Of a DNA stretch of 64,000 bases, positions 61,502 through 64,000 are shown one piece after another (within the stretch, counting starts at the first letter, position 1; the number at the start of each line of letters is the position of its first letter). This DNA comes from AP-15 sp963712825 (lineage in GTDB: Bacteria; Pseudomonadota; Alphaproteobacteria; ATCC43930; CGMCC-115725), in contig CAVQJP010000013.1 of the NCBI GenBank assembly GCA_963712825.1, forward strand, positions 310,001 through 374,000, in the 5' to 3' direction. The notes beneath the pieces are model-generated. The model was not told the origin of the DNA. It was given only the letters and a program-made list of their open reading frames with translations, and ran no database searches. The position numbers and the translations under genes were made by a program.

Positions 61502-61538
61502 TGACACTTAAATGTCGTGGTTCGACATTTTGGTGTCA
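61502..61538. promoter_or_regulatory. Double-palindrome operator upstream of nrdJ
   Basis: TGACACTTAAATGTCG at 61502-61517 and CGACATTTTGGTGTCA at 61523-61538 form a 16-bp near-perfect inverted repeat (14 of 16) around TGGTT. Each arm is itself a GACA-N6-TGTC dyad (61503-61516 and 61524-61537), with centres exactly 21 bp apart, two helical turns. This looks like a site for a repressor binding as a pair of dimers. Confidence 0.75.
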
Positions 61539-61539
61539 A
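61511..61539 (-). promoter_or_regulatory. Candidate sigma-70 promoter for nrdJ
   Basis: On the minus strand a perfect -35 TTGACA (61539-61534), a 17-base spacer, then GACATT (61516-61511) as a weak -10. Both hexamers lie inside the two operator dyads, so binding there would block RNA polymerase. Confidence 0.5.
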
Positions 61540-61698
61540 TATATTTTGCGGTCAGTGAACCCTCCGACACCACATTTGGTCTCCTCGAGCGTTTTAATGA
61601 TTGCATTATTGGACCGCGGCACTTGCCGGCACGGCAGAAGCGATGCGATAAACCGCCGCCACAAGGCCGCTCGCCAGTGGCGCCGTACGGATGGAGCG

Positions 61699-62076
61699 AT
61701 GAATTTAGGGACGCGTTTATTGACCTGGCTGCGCGGCGAATATGTCGGGGTCGACAGCCTCGGCAACCGCTACTACCGCGAGAAGGGCCGCCGGCAACTG
61801 CGCCGCGGCGGCGGGCGGTGGAGCCGCGAGAAACGCTGGGTCATGTATGCCGGCGAGGCTGAGGGGTCGAAAGTGCCGCCCGAATGGCACGCCTGGCTGC
61901 ACCACACGATCGACGAAATACCCCGGCCGGGCGCGCGCACGCGATACCCGTGGGAGAAAGAGCATCTTCCGAACATGACCGGCACCCCCTATGCCTATCA
62001 TCCGCCGGGCTCGATCCTGCGCGGCGGCAGACGGCCGCCGTCAACCGGCGACTACGAGCCGTGGACGCCCGAGTAA
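61699..62076 (+). CDS. NADH:ubiquinone oxidoreductase subunit NDUFA12
   Basis: Supernumerary complex I subunit kept in alphaproteobacteria and mitochondria (B17.2 family), 125 residues. Signature segments YVGVDSLGNRYYREKG, RWVMYAGEAEGSKVPPEWHA and the C-terminal PYAYHPPGSILRGG. Acts at the matrix/cytosolic side of complex I. Start ATG 61699 follows ATGGAGCG. Its 5' end is divergent from nrdJ and about 160 bases from the operator. Often near mlaD in this class, as here. Confidence 0.93.
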   Translation: MNLGTRLLTWLRGEYVGVDSLGNRYYREKGRRQLRRGGGRWSREKRWVMYAGEAEGSKVPPEWHAWLHHTIDEIPRPGARTRYPWEKEHLPNMTGTPYAYHPPGSILRGGRRPPSTGDYEPWTPE

Positions 62077-62132
62077 CGGCGGCACAGGATCGCGGTTCGG
62101 GTCGGCTTGGGCAGCAGCGGGGACAGCGGCGG

Positions 62133-62675
62133 ATGAGCGGCAATTTGATCGAGACGGTGATGGGCGCCGTCGTGCTCGTCGTCGCGGCCTTGTTTTTGTT
62201 TTTTGCCTATTCGACGAGCCAGGTGCGGGCGGTCGCAGGCTATCCGGTCACCGCTCAGTTCCAGAGCATCGACGGCATCCGCGACGGCAGCGACGTGCGC
62301 ATCGGCGGCGTCAAGGTCGGCTCGGTCGTGTCCGAGCATCTCGACCCGCAAACCTTTCTCGCCAACGTACGGATGAACATCAACCCTGAATACAAGCTGC
62401 CGGACGACACCGTCGCCGAGATCATCTCGTCGAGCCTTCTCGGCGACAAATACATGTCGCTGGTGCCCGGCGGCTCCGACAAGGACATAGCACCCGGCGG
62501 GCAGATCAAATACACCCAGGCGCCGGTCAGCCTTGAAAACCTGATCGGCCAGATGATCTTTTCGCAGCCGGGCGGCCAGAAAAAGCCGGGCGAAGGCGGC
62601 GCCGGATCCGCGCCGGGCGGGGCTGCGGCGGGTGCGGCCCCGAGCGGGGGTGCGGCTCCGGGCAGTCTCAAATAG
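62133..62675 (+). CDS. mlaD: MlaD-family outer membrane lipid asymmetry protein
   Basis: A 180-residue inner-membrane-anchored MCE domain protein. One N-terminal helix (TVMGAVVLVVAALFLFFAYS), then the MCE domain (GYPVTAQFQSIDGIRDGSDV, RIGGVKVGSV, LLGDKYMSLVPGG) and a Gly/Ala-rich C-terminal tail. Subunit that takes lipid from or gives it to MlaC; mlaC is at 54105 but mlaE/mlaF are not in this window. Confidence 0.92.
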   Translation: MSGNLIETVMGAVVLVVAALFLFFAYSTSQVRAVAGYPVTAQFQSIDGIRDGSDVRIGGVKVGSVVSEHLDPQTFLANVRMNINPEYKLPDDTVAEIISSSLLGDKYMSLVPGGSDKDIAPGGQIKYTQAPVSLENLIGQMIFSQPGGQKKPGEGGAGSAPGGAAAGAAPSGGAAPGSLK

Positions 62676-62703
62676 ACGGCATTGTTGCGGTGAGGAAAGC
62701 GCG

Positions 62704-62922
62704 ATGGCCGAAGCGAAGGAGTTTCCGATCTGGCGCACCCCCGAAGGCGAGCCGGTCTCGTGCGTCGAAAAGATCAAGGTGTTGAACGACAACCTCTCCG
62801 AGCTGCGCGAGCTGGCGCAAGAGGCGCTGGAGGACGCGGTCCTGATGGGCGCCGACGAACATCAGGTGCGTGACGTCTTGGCGGAGATTGTTGCCGGAAT
62901 CATCAACCCCTATAAAAAATAA
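62704..62922 (+). CDS. Small conserved hypothetical protein
   Basis: A 72-residue acidic, helical protein: MAEAKEFPIWRTPEGEPVSC, then KIKVLNDNLSELRELAQEAL and EDAVLMGADEHQVRDVLAEI. The pattern VLNDN-ELR-LAQ-ED--LMG matches an uncharacterised alphaproteobacterial family. GAGGAAA precedes ATG 62704. Role unknown; follows mlaD by 28 bases. Confidence 0.8.
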   Translation: MAEAKEFPIWRTPEGEPVSCVEKIKVLNDNLSELRELAQEALEDAVLMGADEHQVRDVLAEIVAGIINPYKK

Positions 62923-63091
62923 ACGACGAGGCGTCTAAACGCTCGTTCGGATCGCCGCGCGTATTCTTGCAGGCCGTCGATGCGTTACGACAGATCGCGC
63001 CACGGAATTCCGGCGCGAAAGACGCTTCTACGCGATATCCCAAAACGGTCTCGCATTACGGGCAGTTTCGCGATAGCTGACGACACACGCC

Positions 63092-64000
63092 CTAGGCGCG
63101 GGGCGGGAGGATCGAGGCGAGGTCGTCGGTGGTCAGCGTCGCCGGGTGGAACAGGCACAAAAAGCCGAGCCCCTGTTCGACGCAGCGACGGAAGTCCCGG
63201 CGGCGGCGGGTCTGATCGCCGCCTTCCAAAATCACGTAGGGCGGATCGCGCGCCTCGCCCGGGAACATCGTCAGCTCGCGGGCGAAACCGAAACGGGCGA
63301 CGCCGAAACGCTGCAAGTAGCCGACCGCGTTGAGATAGTCGTAAAGCGGCGCCAATGCCGGCTCCCGCGCGTGCAGCCGTGCGAAGCCAGCCGCAAGAAA
63401 ATTGCCGTGGCCGGACACGGTCTGCACTTCGCCGAACGCTGCGCGGAAACTGTCGGCCAGGGACGCCATACGAGCGTCGGTTGCTGCGCGAAAATGCAGC
63501 AGCTCGTCGGCGGCGTCGCCGTCCCGGCGATAGTCCGCCAGCAGGCGGCGGGCATAGTCGTCAAAGCCGGGCTCCTCGGCCAGGCGTTCGGCGCGCTTCA
63601 GATCGCCGCCGCAGCGCTCGTCGACAAACCAGGTCGCAGCCGGCGCGCAATGCAGGCCCGGCTGCACAAAACGCGGGTCGAACTCGCGAAATTTGAGAAA
63701 AAACGGCTCGACCTGCCGTTCCGCCCGCGAGAACCGCCAATTGAGTTGAAACGATCCGGGGATCGCCAGCTTCACATGCAAATCGGCCAACACATATGCC
63801 GGCAGCAAATCCTGGATGTGCACGTCGTAGCGCAGGTAGACGCGGCGCTCGCCGAACGCGGGCGGCCCTTGATCGAGGCCGGCGAACACATAGCCCGCAC
63901 CGGTCAGCCATTCGACAAAACGGCGGAACAGCGGCTCGAGCCGCGGCCCCACCCGCCGGCGCGCCGCCGCCGCCAGCGCACCGCTGTCGAGCAGATCGCA
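63092..64000 (-). CDS. Polysaccharide-deacetylase-like hypothetical protein (5' end outside window)
   Basis: The frame runs from the stop at 63092 past the right edge; at least 303 residues are visible. YLRYDVHIQDLLPAYVLADL resembles the metal-binding RYDVD start of deacetylase-type barrels, and GHGNFLAAGFARLH and FHPATLTTDDL could supply further ligands. These are weak matches. A GTG at 63952 is possible, but coding continues upstream (CDLLDSGALAAAARRR) to the window end. Confidence 0.55.
   Translation of the reverse strand, partial: CDLLDSGALAAAARRRVGPRLEPLFRRFVEWLTGAGYVFAGLDQGPPAFGERRVYLRYDVHIQDLLPAYVLADLHVKLAIPGSFQLNWRFSRAERQVEPFFLKFREFDPRFVQPGLHCAPAATWFVDERCGGDLKRAERLAEEPGFDDYARRLLADYRRDGDAADELLHFRAATDARMASLADSFRAAFGEVQTVSGHGNFLAAGFARLHAREPALAPLYDYLNAVGYLQRFGVARFGFARELTMFPGEARDPPYVILEGGDQTRRRRDFRRCVEQGLGFLCLFHPATLTTDDLASILPPRA

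Noticed and set aside
61457..61698. Cobalamin riboswitch upstream of nrdJ
   Set aside because: A GCCACTGG occurs on the minus strand, but the surrounding B12-box consensus elements and expected spacing are missing.

Overview
The window is a GC-rich chromosomal segment of an alphaproteobacterium. The ChvG/ChvI pair next to pckA, the gpmI-ctpA-rppH block, hrcA-grpE-dnaK-dnaJ, an HWE-type histidine kinase, an imuA-imuB cassette with a GTTC-N7-GTTC-like SOS box, a PmtA-like methyltransferase, an AdoCbl-dependent ribonucleotide reductase and an NDUFA12-type complex I subunit all fit that class. I cannot fix the genus from sequence alone. Almost all of it reads as core chromosome; no integrase, transposase or phage gene was seen.

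Layout. 1-5.1 kb: chvG (partial)-chvI on the minus strand, divergent from a HugZ-like gene and pckA. 5.1-14 kb: metabolic and housekeeping genes (dehalogenase-like hydrolase, tartrate/isopropylmalate-type dehydrogenase, rppH, ctpA, gpmI, an MFS exporter and a divergent AraC regulator that seems frameshifted). 14-22.3 kb: a P450 coupled to a DUF2161 gene, an acetamidase, then a signalling locus (1044-residue CheB-CheR-PAS-kinase fusion, single-domain response regulator, divergent CheB-like protein). 22.4-22.7 kb: tRNA-Leu(UAA) interrupted by a 229-nt group I intron. 22.8-30.5 kb: CinA-like protein, methionine aminopeptidase, hrcA-grpE-dnaK-dnaJ. 30.7-33.2 kb: imuA-imuB translesion cassette, swollen by repeat-derived in-frame inserts. 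33.4-44.7 kb: small metabolic and envelope genes, a likely LRA5/LRA6 sugar-acid pair, tRNA-Val, a ClC channel. 44.9-50.9 kb: a tight run argS, SPOR protein, nagZ, site-2 protease, scpA, scpB. 51-57.7 kb: cupin, SirB1 protein, gshB with a tandem repeat at its stop codon, a truncated MFS gene, mlaC, a dual-specificity phosphatase, and a decay zone with a broken hicAB module, an intact-looking mazEF-like module and an AT-rich orphan ORF. 57.8-64 kb: nrdJ with a striking 37-bp double-palindrome operator over its promoter, NDUFA12, mlaD, a conserved small protein and an incomplete deacetylase-like gene.

Themes. The strongest unusual item is the tRNA-Leu(UAA) group I intron, whose position and core match the cyanobacterial/plastid intron. 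The second is a family of CCCTCTCC-type palindromic repeats found both between genes and, in frame, inside imuA, imuB and scpA. The third is the operator/promoter architecture upstream of nrdJ.
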